Origin: Hyphomonas sp. L-53-1-40
Lineage (GTDB): Bacteria > Pseudomonadota > Alphaproteobacteria > Caulobacterales > Hyphomonadaceae
Assembly (NCBI RefSeq): GCF_000682775.1
Contig: NZ_AWFI01000001.1
Coordinates: 186,001-250,000, forward strand
Length of the DNA: 64,000 nucleotides
Direction of reading: 5' to 3'
This document shows positions 16,764-25,447 of the stretch, one piece after another. Position 1 is the stretch's first letter. Each line of letters opens with the position of its first letter. Below the pieces are notes generated by a model. It searched no databases and had not been told where the DNA came from. It saw only the letters and a list, made by a program, of their open reading frames with translations. A program made the position numbers and the translations under genes.

Positions 16764-18809
16764 TTGGAGCTTGCAAGCACGAATGAACCGACGCTAGTTA
16801 AGGTTGTGAGCAGCCCAAACCTCCCTATCGAGTCAATCGAAGACAGCGGCGAACTATCCAATTGGCTGGATGACCCTTCGAATGATGGGCAGTTGGTGAA
16901 GACGAAGCTCAGCACGAGTGATCGTGTGATCGCTCGCGTCACTGACGGAATTTACCGACAGCCGGCTTCGGCTCTGCGTGAACTCATTTCCAATGCCTGG
17001 GATGCTGATGCGTCAACCGTAACCATATTAACTGACGCACCACGATTCTCGCGCATATATATCCGAGACAACGGACGCGGAATGTCGAATGAGGCGCTAA
17101 CGCGCCTCATCAAGAATATAGGAGGAAGCGCCAAGCGCCGCGAGGAGGGGCAGTCTCTTGGAATAACCGCATCTCACGACACCAATCTAACACCCGGCGG
17201 ACGACCCATAATTGGGAAGATAGGGATTGGACTATTTTCAGTTAGTCAGTTGGCAAGAAACTTCCAAATTACGACGAAGGTCAAAGGTTCAAATTACCGC
17301 ATGATAGCGGAGGTTCGCCTAAGACAATATTCTGAAGATGGAGAAGACGAAGCCGACACTGAATCTGAGGATAAGTACATGAGCGGAGACGTATTTCTCC
17401 GTCGTGATAACACTGACGATACCGAAGCCCATGGCACCGATATCGTCTTGGAAGAAGTTAAAAAGCCAGTGCGCGATTTGTTGCGGAGCGCATCTCGCTG
17501 GCAGAGTGTCGAAGAAAAGCAAACAGCAGAATCGAACGGCGAAGCCGACGATCTATCGATTGCCGATGTTGAACCGCCCATCTTTCATTCCGGCTACATT
17601 AAAAACCTCAACGATCCAATTGAGCAACCAAGTTTGTTGAAAATTGCGCCTGAATATCCATGGACCAACGATGACGCCCCGGCAGTGCGAATGGATAAAC
17701 TCGTCGATGCCGTGGAAGGCCAGTTTACACGAACTGCTCGTCCTGATCTCAACTCGACTTTAGATACATACTTAGAGATGATCTGGTCGTTAGGATTGTC
17801 CGCACCAGTTCAGTATGTGTCAAAGCACCCATTCGATTTGTCTACGCATGATTTGCCGCTCAGGGCGTTTTGGATAACTGACGGCCGAGGACGAGGGAAA
17901 GAGATCAATTTAGAATCCGGCAGATCGATTCGAGAAGCCGTAAGTGAGCAAATCGATGGCGCTCCGAAACTAGTTTCTGGAGATGATCCCTTAGGTGGCT
18001 TTAAAGTCTTTATTGATGGTCTGGAACTTAGACGTCCAATTCGGTTTAAGTATCACAGTACTGGTGAGCGTGGGTTGAACCATGCAGTCATGTTTGTTGG
18101 GGCCTATGCTCCAGATCTGTCGCAAGTATCGAATGTCTATCGGGGTGGAAAACTGTCGCTAGAGGGATACTTGTTTTGGACCGGCCGGGTCATTCCGAAA
18201 GAAAATAACGGCGTGCTTGTTCGCATTCGTGATACTAGCGGCGCTCTGTTTGATCCGACCTTCTTTAACTACCAGGTTTCGGAACTAACGCGACTGAGAC
18301 AGATCACTTCGGAATTGTTTGTTATTCGAGGCCTAGATGCCGCTTTGAACATTGATCGAGAATCATTCAATTACGCCCATCCTCACGTTCAACTGGTCGC
18401 GCGCTGGCAACATGCCGCCATTCGGCAACTGACTAATAGGGTCAAATCCATGGCCGCAGACAAGCTGCTTGAACGAAGAAACCAAAAAGCTTCGGAGGTT
18501 GCTTCTGAGCTGATGGACGAGGCAGCAAAATTATGGAGACAAAGACAAGGATCTGAACCACCGCCGGTGGTAGTGCTCGCCAATTCACCAATAGAAGCGC
18601 TTGCGGCCCGACAAGATGGCGCAATCGCGGTAGAAAGATCAGCACTATCGATACCGGTGGGAAGAAAGTCTTCGACTGAAATGGATTCGAAGACGACCGC
18701 CCTCATTACAGCTCTCGCAGCATTTGGGGTCCTAGAAGATCGGACCTACGATGAGCAGCAAAAACTCATCCGAGCCATTTTGGCCATATTTGCTGACGGC
18801 GCAACGTGA
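16764..18809 (+). CDS. MORC/MutL-like GHKL ATPase
   Basis: A 681-residue protein with a GHKL ATPase fold near its N-terminus: ALRELISNAWDADAS (Glu73, Asn77), RDNGRGM (102-107) and GKIGIGLFSV (151-160). The remainder (about 230-681) has no recognised domain; there is no TM segment and no obvious nuclease motif. GHKL ATPases of this MORC/MutL type are known from restriction-modification-linked operons, where they are thought to act as ATP-driven clamps on DNA. The start is uncertain: TTG 16764 or GTG 16806. Its stop overlaps the next start (GTGA), so the pair is coupled, and a DNA methyltransferase lies just beyond. Confidence 0.82.
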   Translation: MELASTNEPTLVKVVSSPNLPIESIEDSGELSNWLDDPSNDGQLVKTKLSTSDRVIARVTDGIYRQPASALRELISNAWDADASTVTILTDAPRFSRIYIRDNGRGMSNEALTRLIKNIGGSAKRREEGQSLGITASHDTNLTPGGRPIIGKIGIGLFSVSQLARNFQITTKVKGSNYRMIAEVRLRQYSEDGEDEADTESEDKYMSGDVFLRRDNTDDTEAHGTDIVLEEVKKPVRDLLRSASRWQSVEEKQTAESNGEADDLSIADVEPPIFHSGYIKNLNDPIEQPSLLKIAPEYPWTNDDAPAVRMDKLVDAVEGQFTRTARPDLNSTLDTYLEMIWSLGLSAPVQYVSKHPFDLSTHDLPLRAFWITDGRGRGKEINLESGRSIREAVSEQIDGAPKLVSGDDPLGGFKVFIDGLELRRPIRFKYHSTGERGLNHAVMFVGAYAPDLSQVSNVYRGGKLSLEGYLFWTGRVIPKENNGVLVRIRDTSGALFDPTFFNYQVSELTRLRQITSELFVIRGLDAALNIDRESFNYAHPHVQLVARWQHAAIRQLTNRVKSMAADKLLERRNQKASEVASELMDEAAKLWRQRQGSEPPPVVVLANSPIEALAARQDGAIAVERSALSIPVGRKSSTEMDSKTTALITALAAFGVLEDRTYDEQQKLIRAILAIFADGAT

Positions 18810-20047
18810 TCGGGTCCCCAATGGATGAAATCGAAGAGGTCTATGGGGCTGGGTCTGATCAACCAACGCCTGCCCCGCAAGCCGGACTAAAAGCCAATTT
18901 TTCTGCTTGGCACCATCCGGTAAAACAGTTGATTCGAGACCAGCAATGGGCGGCTCTAACTGAAAAGCTCTTACTCAAGGATCGAAGTGAAACAGAACAA
19001 AAGGCTCTCAACTACTTCACGCTTCCTGGAGCTGATCTGCTCGATGTTCGCACACTGAGTCTTAGACTAAAAAGTCTTGGCACGGTTATAGAGTATTTTG
19101 GCTTTGATATAGGGCAGTCTAGGACAGCTGATGGTGACGGAATGCCTAGTTACCTTCTGGCAGAATCAGAGCTGAGGCAAGCCGGTCACGTAAGTGACAA
19201 TTCAGAGGTGCTGGGAGACGCCCTTGAAGACATTGCATCGGTAACTTCACAAGCAGCAAATCGGCTTAGACAAAAGCCTGTATTTGACGTGATCAATATC
19301 GATGGGTGCAATCATTTGAGTTTTGTTCAGTCCAAGCGAGACAAGTCGGTTTTCGACGCAGTCACAACGCTTCTAGCGCACCAGATGCTGTCAAAAAAAA
19401 CTTGGCTACTCTTCCTAACAACACGGGTCGATCCCGAGTTAATGGGCGCACCAGGCGTAACATTGCAGAAGGCTATTCTGGAAAATGTTGAAGCTCACGG
19501 CATTTCGTTTTCGGGCCCTGTCGCACAAATGTTGTCGGGCACACCCGAGAATATTGGCAGCCTGCTAACAAACGGATGGAACACCCCAGGAGCTCCTCTT
19601 CTACGTCTTGTCAGTGTGGGTTTGGGCAAGCACATTCTGCAATTCTACCACGCCCAACACAACCACCCAGCCAAAGTGGAACTAGCCAGCGCATACGCGT
19701 ACTGCGTCCACGGAAACACTCCGGACATGCTGTCGTTGGCATTCAGAGTAACACCGTCCGGTGTCAGAATTCAAAGTCCGACAGCGAAACCAGTTAGTGT
19801 GATTGAGCCACTTGAGTTGAATTCGGCAATCCCGATTGTGACGCGCGCTCAAAATTTGTGGGATATTGATGCGGCAATAAAAGCCGACCCTGAACTCGAA
19901 GCGAAATGTATTAGCGGTTCCGAAAATTTACTTCGCGCTGCAAATTTTGACATCGAAGTCTGGAGAGACTGGGTTGCAGGGCACCCCGAACGTCCAATTC
20001 CCAAAGAACGAATGATTAGCGCGACCAAAATTGGGCAAAAGACGTAG
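18806..20047 (+). CDS. Unrecognised partner of the GHKL ATPase
   Basis: A 413-residue soluble protein with no signal or TM segment. The region 65-180, with ALNYFTLPGADLLDVRTLS, then VIEYFGFDIG and later FDVINIDGCNHLSF, has the alternating strand/helix look of a Rossmann-like (methyltransferase-type) fold without a clear SAM-binding glycine loop; this is a weak inference. No PD-(D/E)XK or HNH motif can be seen. The GTG start overlaps the ATPase stop; an ATG six codons later is the alternative. It ends two bases from the end of the convergent methyltransferase gene. It may supply the effector activity of the cassette. Confidence 0.6.
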   Translation: MIGSPMDEIEEVYGAGSDQPTPAPQAGLKANFSAWHHPVKQLIRDQQWAALTEKLLLKDRSETEQKALNYFTLPGADLLDVRTLSLRLKSLGTVIEYFGFDIGQSRTADGDGMPSYLLAESELRQAGHVSDNSEVLGDALEDIASVTSQAANRLRQKPVFDVINIDGCNHLSFVQSKRDKSVFDAVTTLLAHQMLSKKTWLLFLTTRVDPELMGAPGVTLQKAILENVEAHGISFSGPVAQMLSGTPENIGSLLTNGWNTPGAPLLRLVSVGLGKHILQFYHAQHNHPAKVELASAYAYCVHGNTPDMLSLAFRVTPSGVRIQSPTAKPVSVIEPLELNSAIPIVTRAQNLWDIDAAIKADPELEAKCISGSENLLRAANFDIEVWRDWVAGHPERPIPKERMISATKIGQKT

Positions 20048-20049
20048 GA

Positions 20050-21108
20050 TTACTCTGCTGCAATTTTTGCTGATGCGTCGGAAACATCTTCAGGTGATAT
20101 CGACTGGAAGATTCTTAACGCTATGGCTTTGGCAAGCGGAGGTGGGACCGCCTCGCTGACTTGGGAAAACTGAGCGGACATAGTTCCCTTCAGAACGAAT
20201 TCATCGGGAAAACCTTGTAGTCGCATGGCTTCAAAAACACTCAGCCTTCGATTGCAGCGGGGGTGCACGTGAACCTCTCGGTGCCCATAGGAAACTGTGT
20301 AACTTGGCTTATCCCACGCTAAGCTCTTAAAGCTTCGCCCCGTTGATCGCCCTGGTTTTAGCTGGTTATTAAAAAATTTGGACGATCTGGGGGTCATACA
20401 CCAGTGGTTTGGGTGTTCGGGATATGTATCCGCCTTCTTCGCGTCTTCGAAATATACCGGCTCCTTTAAATTACCGATCGCATCTCTTACCGTGCACAAA
20501 TCTTCAGTGACCGGCGGGATTATCCATTCGCGCGCCAACCGACTTCGGTTCAGGGCAACTAATATCAGGCGCCGTCGATTTTGAGCGACCCCATAATTCT
20601 TAGCATTGTAAATGTGTTTGGAGACTCGGAAGCCAGCTCGCTCAAGCCGATTTATTTCAGTTTGAAGCAACTTTCCCTCTTCGGCAGAGGCAACTTCGGG
20701 AACATTCTCCATCACGATGAAATCGAGCTCTGATCGTGATCGATGTATCTTCAATGCCAAACTGAAGAAGACCCTCACCATCGCTCGCCTTGGGTCGTCT
20801 TCGGTCTTCGATGAATTGCCCCGACTGAAGCTCTGACACGGTGGACCTCCAATCACGCCTTTTGGAACGAATTCGCGGCCAAAGTCTGAATCAAGATCGG
20901 CGAATTTGATTCGGCCAACATCTCGAACGAAACCCGAATTTGTCGCCCGGTTGTAGTTGTACGACTCGATGGCGGGGGCTCGCAGGTCATAGGCCAGCCC
21001 CACCTCGAAGCCGGCTTGCTCAAATCCCAGATCCAAGCCTCCACAGCCACAAAACAGGCTGAGAACCAAGGGCTTAGCCCGTTTCAAATCCTTGCGATCC
21101 TTACTCAT
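20050..21108 (-). CDS. DNA cytosine-5 methyltransferase
   Basis: A 352-residue m5C DNA methyltransferase with the canonical motifs in order: motif I LSLFCGCGGLDLGFEQAGF, motif IV GGPPCQSFS with the catalytic Cys91, motif VI MENVPEV, motif VIII QNRRRLIL, a target-recognition region (about 190-290), motif IX RLQGFPD and motif X near the C-terminus. The start at 21108 (MSKDRK) is chosen because motif I then falls at its usual distance from the N-terminus; the frame is open back to 21177. No Vsr-type or other nuclease gene is adjacent. It is convergent with the GHKL/unknown pair, presumably protecting host DNA from it. Confidence 0.93.
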   Translation of the reverse strand: MSKDRKDLKRAKPLVLSLFCGCGGLDLGFEQAGFEVGLAYDLRAPAIESYNYNRATNSGFVRDVGRIKFADLDSDFGREFVPKGVIGGPPCQSFSRGNSSKTEDDPRRAMVRVFFSLALKIHRSRSELDFIVMENVPEVASAEEGKLLQTEINRLERAGFRVSKHIYNAKNYGVAQNRRRLILVALNRSRLAREWIIPPVTEDLCTVRDAIGNLKEPVYFEDAKKADTYPEHPNHWCMTPRSSKFFNNQLKPGRSTGRSFKSLAWDKPSYTVSYGHREVHVHPRCNRRLSVFEAMRLQGFPDEFVLKGTMSAQFSQVSEAVPPPLAKAIALRIFQSISPEDVSDASAKIAAE

Positions 21109-21283
21109 AAAGTTCCCCGAAATAATTCGCATCAACGAAAGTCGCCTGGAAATTTTGATCGATAAATTTCTCCGCACTCAAGAAGCCCTAAGGCGTAACG
21201 TCAGATAAGCAAAGAGGTAGGCACAATGCCTTTGAAGGGATTGTTAGACCAGTAGTTCGGCAGGGCCATAGCATCCAAAAATA

Positions 21284-21342
21284 AAGTGGGGCACTTTCGC
21301 TTTTTGTTCATGGCGAAACATGGGGGCATACGAGTGCCCCGC
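21284..21342. repeat. Nested inverted repeats just inside attR
   Basis: GGGGCAC ... GTGCCCC encloses a second pair, TTTCGC ... GCGAAA. The right arm contains GCCCCGCACGG (21336-21346), which also occurs in the same orientation at 8074-8084 inside attL, there as part of the stem GCCCCGCA/TGCGGGGC (8074-8098). Position near both island ends suggests recombinase or excisionase arm sites, or transcription terminators guarding the ends. Confidence 0.4.
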
Positions 21343-21377
21343 ACGGCCTTAACTCATTGATCTGGTTCGGTTTCGTC

Positions 21378-21396
21378 AGTCTCCCCCGAACCACCA
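21378..21396 (+). repeat. attR direct repeat
   Basis: An exact second copy of AGTCTCCCCCGAACCACCA from the tRNA 3' end. It is not part of a second tRNA: the sequence before it (GGTTTCGTC) does not continue the cloverleaf. It marks the right boundary of the island. Confidence 0.92.
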
Positions 21397-21767
21397 TTTG
21401 CGGTTCCCCGAATTGTCGTGTTGCGCAGCATTCTGTCGCACTAACGTACTTTCTTGGCGTAATTTTCCCATTCCTAGGTTGACGGCCCACCTCTTGGCTC
21501 GCCAAAGTATGGCGACGTATTGCAAAGGGGAAGACCGGGGGAAAGTCGGTAATTCATCTTTGAAATCAATCGCCTGACCGGGCGCGTGGTTAACGGAACA
21601 GTTCTCGGGGAACTGGTGCCGGGACGGCGTATCTTGTCTGGACATTTTCACAGGGGAGGGGCTGGAACCCGCGCCTTCCCAAAACTGACGGCTGGCCCGA
21701 AGGCCGGCTCAACACTGGTGCCTGGGCCTGCTGTCAGGCGGGCCCGGACAAGGCAAAGGACTGTAGA
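21397..21767. other. Non-coding region between attR and the lipoprotein gene
   Basis: About 370 bases without a credible gene. Near 21690-21750 there are G+C-rich hairpins (GGCTGGCC/GGCCGGCT and GGGCC...GGGCCC). It likely holds the promoter of the lipoprotein gene and the former downstream flank of the tRNA. Confidence 0.4.
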
Positions 21768-24617
21768 ATGCTGCCGTTTTCCACCTCTCATCACGCGCTT
21801 AGAAAATGGTATCCTGGTCTGATCGCCCTGGTGTGTGCGGTCCTGCTTGCGGCCTGCGGTGGCGGAGGAGGAAGTGGCGGGTCCGATCCGGCGCCGGCGC
21901 CGCCACCTGCGCCACCCGCTCCGAGCGGTATCAGTTTCGAACTGGAGGGCACTGCGACAAAGGGCGTGATACTGGGCGGCACGGTTCGCGTGCTGGATGC
22001 GAATGACGCGTCCGTCGAGATTGCGACCGGCACGACCACGACATTCGACGGCAGTTTTGACCTGTCGGTTCTCGGCTCCACCGGCTTCGGGGGCCAGGTC
22101 GTGAAAATCGTGGTGACCGGCGGCAGTGGTGCCGTCATGGTCTGTGACGCGCCTTCGGGTTGTTACGATGTGGATTTTGGCGAGACATTCGAAATCAGCG
22201 ACGAGTTCGAACTCTCTGCAATCATTGAAACGCCCACTGACGGAGGCAGTGCGACGGTTCACGTCAACGCCATTACCACGTTGGCCGCAGAGCTTATGGA
22301 ATACAATGCCAACGGTGATGTACTGGACCGGACAGACATTGTCGCCGCGAACAGCCAGGTGGCCGACCTGTTCGGTCTCGAGAGCGAAGACCTGACCAGC
22401 CTGCCGGGGGTCGATGTGACGGCGGCGGAACCCGGCAATGATCTGCCCGCAGATATCTTGCGGGCCGCCTATGTCAATGCCGGCTTCCTCGGCGCGCTGC
22501 TGGAAGGGTCGGGCCCCTTGGACCAGCGTATGGACGCGCTGATCCAGGACTTCACCGAGAATGGCGGCCAGATGATCATGAACGAGGCTGAGGACAATCC
22601 GGCTGTCCTCAGCATGGAAGATGTTTTCGTGAGCGCAGTGGAAACCACGGAACGCTTCCCGCGTGAAGGAGAAGCGTTCTCCGAAGCAAACGAGAAATTG
22701 GAAGCAGATTATCTTGCCATCGTGGCCACGGCCGCCGGTACGCGATCTTCCGACCTTCCTGAGCGTCCCGTTCTGAAAGTGTCGACGACGGAAATGTCGT
22801 TCAGGGGCGTTCGGGGTCGAACCATCGAGGGGGCTGAGATTCACATCGCGGGCGAGGGTATTCCGTGGAAGATCAAACAGGTGGCCCCGTGGCTGACCTT
22901 CAGCAGGACGGAAGGAACAGGCCATGCCACCGTCAGGGTCACGCCCCTTACCGATATGGCAGAGGCAGGCCAGAATGAGGGCATCTTCATCGTCTATGAT
23001 ACCAAGGCCCCCAAGCAACACATTGTCGATGTCTCCTTTGCGATGGGAAATGAACTGATCGTGTCGGTGCTTGACGGGCCTGATCTTGAGGCCGTGCAAG
23101 GATCAACGGAGGCCCTGACACGGCGAGTGAGTGTTGAAGGCCTGGACGTATCCTGGAAGGCCGAGCCGCTGCAGGATTGGGTCAGCGTGACACCGTCCAG
23201 CGCAAGCCAGCCTGACTTCGCCACGATCACTATGAGCCCGACAGATCTGGCGCCCGGCAAGTACAGGGCGGATGTAAAGTTCGTGGACACCAATTTCGAC
23301 CAGTCCTTCACGGTCGGACTCGATGTGTATATTGAGCCCCGCCGAATCCTGGTCGAAGAAACGGGCGTGAGCTTTTCGCACTTTCCTGCCAAATCCATAT
23401 TGGATCGGGAGATCACCGTCTCCGAAAATTCGGGTGATCCGCTGGACTGGACAGCGACCGACAATGCGGCTTGGCTAACTGTCACACCCTCCGGCCAGAC
23501 CCTAGGTGTGCTGACTCTTCAGGCGGACCCTACCGGCCTTGCCGCCGGTGTGGTGCATATGGCTCAGGTCGAGGTTAGGACGGACAACACTTTCGTGCAA
23601 AATACTGAACATGTCGAGGTCTCCCTCTGGATTGGGGTAGAGGACCCTGAAGCTCGGATCGAGGTCACAAATAATGCAATTGGTGCCAGGAATATTGTTG
23701 CAGATCCTGTGAGACCATACTTTTACGCTAATACGACGGACCGCGATTACATAGTTGATAAGAACGTGGACATTTTCAATGTCTATACCGGAGAGCTCGT
23801 GGAAACGATTGAGAATGTGTCACCTAAGAATGGTGTCATGACCATCAGTCCTGACGGCTCATTCCTGTATGTCTTCGACGAGACGAATAACAACATCGTT
23901 CCAGTAGACCTGTCCACATACGAGGTCCAGGAAGGGTGGAGTACTGAGTACTTCGATTCAATGGTGGTCAGGCGAGTAAATGGAAAGGAAATTCTTTTTA
24001 CCGGTTCGGGGCTGGCGTACGATCTCGCGAATAGAGAGCAGTTGGATGTGGACTTTGGCCTGTACACCTACAACAACAGAAACTCGGTTGATGTCAGCAG
24101 AAACGGTGAGAAGCTATGCCTCTTGGACGAGGGCTTGAGCCCGTTTTCGCTGTACTGTTTCAGCCTGACATATCGCCATCGGGATGGCGGGACACTTCAC
24201 TCCCTTTATCATGGGGACGTTGATCATGGTGTGGGATCTGGTGGGGCGGACACCGCATTGTCACTTGACGGTACCGTAGCCTACACCGCTTCCGGGTCCC
24301 CCTATCAGTTCAATGTGTTCGACACGACGACGTTGAAACAGGTCCAGACGCTCGCGGGCAATCCGTATCCTACTGCGGCTGAGGTCGACGTGAATGGCAT
24401 CTTCTATGGTGGGTTTCGTATTACCAGAGACCAGGGAGATGTGTGGGCATATGACCGCGAAGGAAGCTTGATAAAAAAATATTCGGTCGGGAAGTCTTCG
24501 GACCAGTTGCGACAGAGGCAATTGATTATTTCGGGAGACGGCAGCAGGATCATCGGTGCGATATCCGATTACTTTGATCCGGTAGACGGCTACACGGCGA
24601 TTCTGGCGGCCGAGTAG
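21768..24617 (+). CDS. Large lipoprotein with BACON-like repeats and C-terminal propeller
   Basis: A 949-residue secreted lipoprotein. The signal peptide ends in the lipobox LLAAC (Cys30), followed by a Gly/Ser and Pro-rich linker. The middle holds repeated modules of the APWLTFS, QDWVSVTPSS and AAWLTVTPSG type (about 365-610), typical of BACON beta-sandwich domains that bind carbohydrate or other surfaces. From about 640 on, VMTISPDGSFLYV-like blades suggest a beta-propeller of YVTN/WD type. It probably acts at the outer membrane or cell surface in polymer binding or adhesion. A+T content rises toward the 3' half. It lies immediately outside the island's right boundary. Confidence 0.78.
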   Translation: MLPFSTSHHALRKWYPGLIALVCAVLLAACGGGGGSGGSDPAPAPPPAPPAPSGISFELEGTATKGVILGGTVRVLDANDASVEIATGTTTTFDGSFDLSVLGSTGFGGQVVKIVVTGGSGAVMVCDAPSGCYDVDFGETFEISDEFELSAIIETPTDGGSATVHVNAITTLAAELMEYNANGDVLDRTDIVAANSQVADLFGLESEDLTSLPGVDVTAAEPGNDLPADILRAAYVNAGFLGALLEGSGPLDQRMDALIQDFTENGGQMIMNEAEDNPAVLSMEDVFVSAVETTERFPREGEAFSEANEKLEADYLAIVATAAGTRSSDLPERPVLKVSTTEMSFRGVRGRTIEGAEIHIAGEGIPWKIKQVAPWLTFSRTEGTGHATVRVTPLTDMAEAGQNEGIFIVYDTKAPKQHIVDVSFAMGNELIVSVLDGPDLEAVQGSTEALTRRVSVEGLDVSWKAEPLQDWVSVTPSSASQPDFATITMSPTDLAPGKYRADVKFVDTNFDQSFTVGLDVYIEPRRILVEETGVSFSHFPAKSILDREITVSENSGDPLDWTATDNAAWLTVTPSGQTLGVLTLQADPTGLAAGVVHMAQVEVRTDNTFVQNTEHVEVSLWIGVEDPEARIEVTNNAIGARNIVADPVRPYFYANTTDRDYIVDKNVDIFNVYTGELVETIENVSPKNGVMTISPDGSFLYVFDETNNNIVPVDLSTYEVQEGWSTEYFDSMVVRRVNGKEILFTGSGLAYDLANREQLDVDFGLYTYNNRNSVDVSRNGEKLCLLDEGLSPFSLYCFSLTYRHRDGGTLHSLYHGDVDHGVGSGGADTALSLDGTVAYTASGSPYQFNVFDTTTLKQVQTLAGNPYPTAAEVDVNGIFYGGFRITRDQGDVWAYDREGSLIKKYSVGKSSDQLRQRQLIISGDGSRIIGAISDYFDPVDGYTAILAAE

Positions 24618-24678
24618 GGGATTAAAATTCGCGAGAATGACTGGCCGCACAAGATGCCGCGCTCTATCATGTTCATCC

Positions 24679-25443
24679 ATGAGGCGATCAGTTTTCCTTG
24701 CATTCGTACTGGCGGGCCTGGCCTTTGCGCCCTTGGCGGTGGCTGATGAGGCAGCGGCGGAGGCGGCCTTTGTGCGTGGGGAGTATGATACTGCCCTCAC
24801 GGAACTGTCGGATAGCAAAACTGCAGATGCGCTGGCCTTTCGCGCGCGGGCGCTGTTGGCAGAGGCGATGTCAGGGCCGGCTGACCCACCGGAGGATGTG
24901 CTGCACCGGGCATTGGATGACGCCAATGTCGCCCTCATCATGGACCCGGCCCATGCCGAGGGGCGCTTGCAGCGGGCGATTGCGTTGTCGCTGATCCTGA
25001 GACCGATGAGCACGCGTGAGGCGCGCAAGACAGGCTGGGCGGAAGAGGCGCGAGACCTCGCGCGGGGTGTGCTGGACGACGAGCCCGGCAATGTCTATGC
25101 GCACGGTTTCCTGTCGGTCTGGAATCTGGAAGTCGTCAATCGTGGCGGTCGGATCGGGGCGATGATCATGGGGGCGGGGGTCTCTGACGGACGCGACCAT
25201 TATGAGGCTGCGATAGCCGCTGCGCCGGATGATGCGTCGGTTCACTGGCAATGGGCGCGGGCGCTGGCGGCACTAAACGCGCGCAAGTATCATGACGAGG
25301 TTGTGGCCGCGCTGGACGCAGCGCTTGCCGCAGCCGTCGATTCCGAGCTGGAGCGCGTCATGCAGGCGCGCGCCGCCATGTTGAAAGCCGAGATGCTGAG
25401 AGATGACCGCCGCGCTCAGGAGATCGCGGCGGGTATGCTCTAG
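24679..25443 (+). CDS. Secreted TPR-like helical-repeat protein
   Basis: About 254 residues with an N-terminal signal peptide (MRRSVFLAFVLAGLAF ... AVADEA) and a helical body rich in Ala. Segments such as LDDANVALIMDPAHAEGRLQRAIAL and DHYEAAIAAAPDDASVHWQWARAL (about residues 75-100 and 178-205) have tetratricopeptide spacing. It is likely periplasmic and protein-binding; the partner is unknown. The start at 24679 is chosen over 24637 because it gives a proper signal peptide. It ends four bases from the convergent trxB stop. Confidence 0.72.
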   Translation: MRRSVFLAFVLAGLAFAPLAVADEAAAEAAFVRGEYDTALTELSDSKTADALAFRARALLAEAMSGPADPPEDVLHRALDDANVALIMDPAHAEGRLQRAIALSLILRPMSTREARKTGWAEEARDLARGVLDDEPGNVYAHGFLSVWNLEVVNRGGRIGAMIMGAGVSDGRDHYEAAIAAAPDDASVHWQWARALAALNARKYHDEVVAALDAALAAAVDSELERVMQARAAMLKAEMLRDDRRAQEIAAGML

Positions 25444-25447
25444 GGCG

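Larger units (their letters stand above)
8010..21396. mobile_element. tRNA-integrated genomic island with defence-like cargo
   Basis: The island begins at the tRNA 3' end and ends at a second copy of AGTCTCCCCCGAACCACCA. At the tRNA end sit a tyrosine integrase reading toward the tRNA and an excisionase-like gene; a broken unknown gene and a TetR regulator follow. The cargo is a kinase/receiver/cyclase/PycTM-like operon and a GHKL ATPase/unknown/DNA methyltransferase cassette. Base composition shifts sharply: the 60 bases from 13561 hold 27 G+C, whereas host genes here are visibly far richer. No conjugation or plasmid-replication genes are seen, so it appears to be an integrative island that can at most excise by its own integrase. 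Confidence 0.93.

Noticed and set aside
21648-23099. Long minus-strand frame opposite the BACON lipoprotein
   Set aside because: No recognisable domain or ribosome site; the plus-strand lipoprotein has a clear lipobox and repeats.
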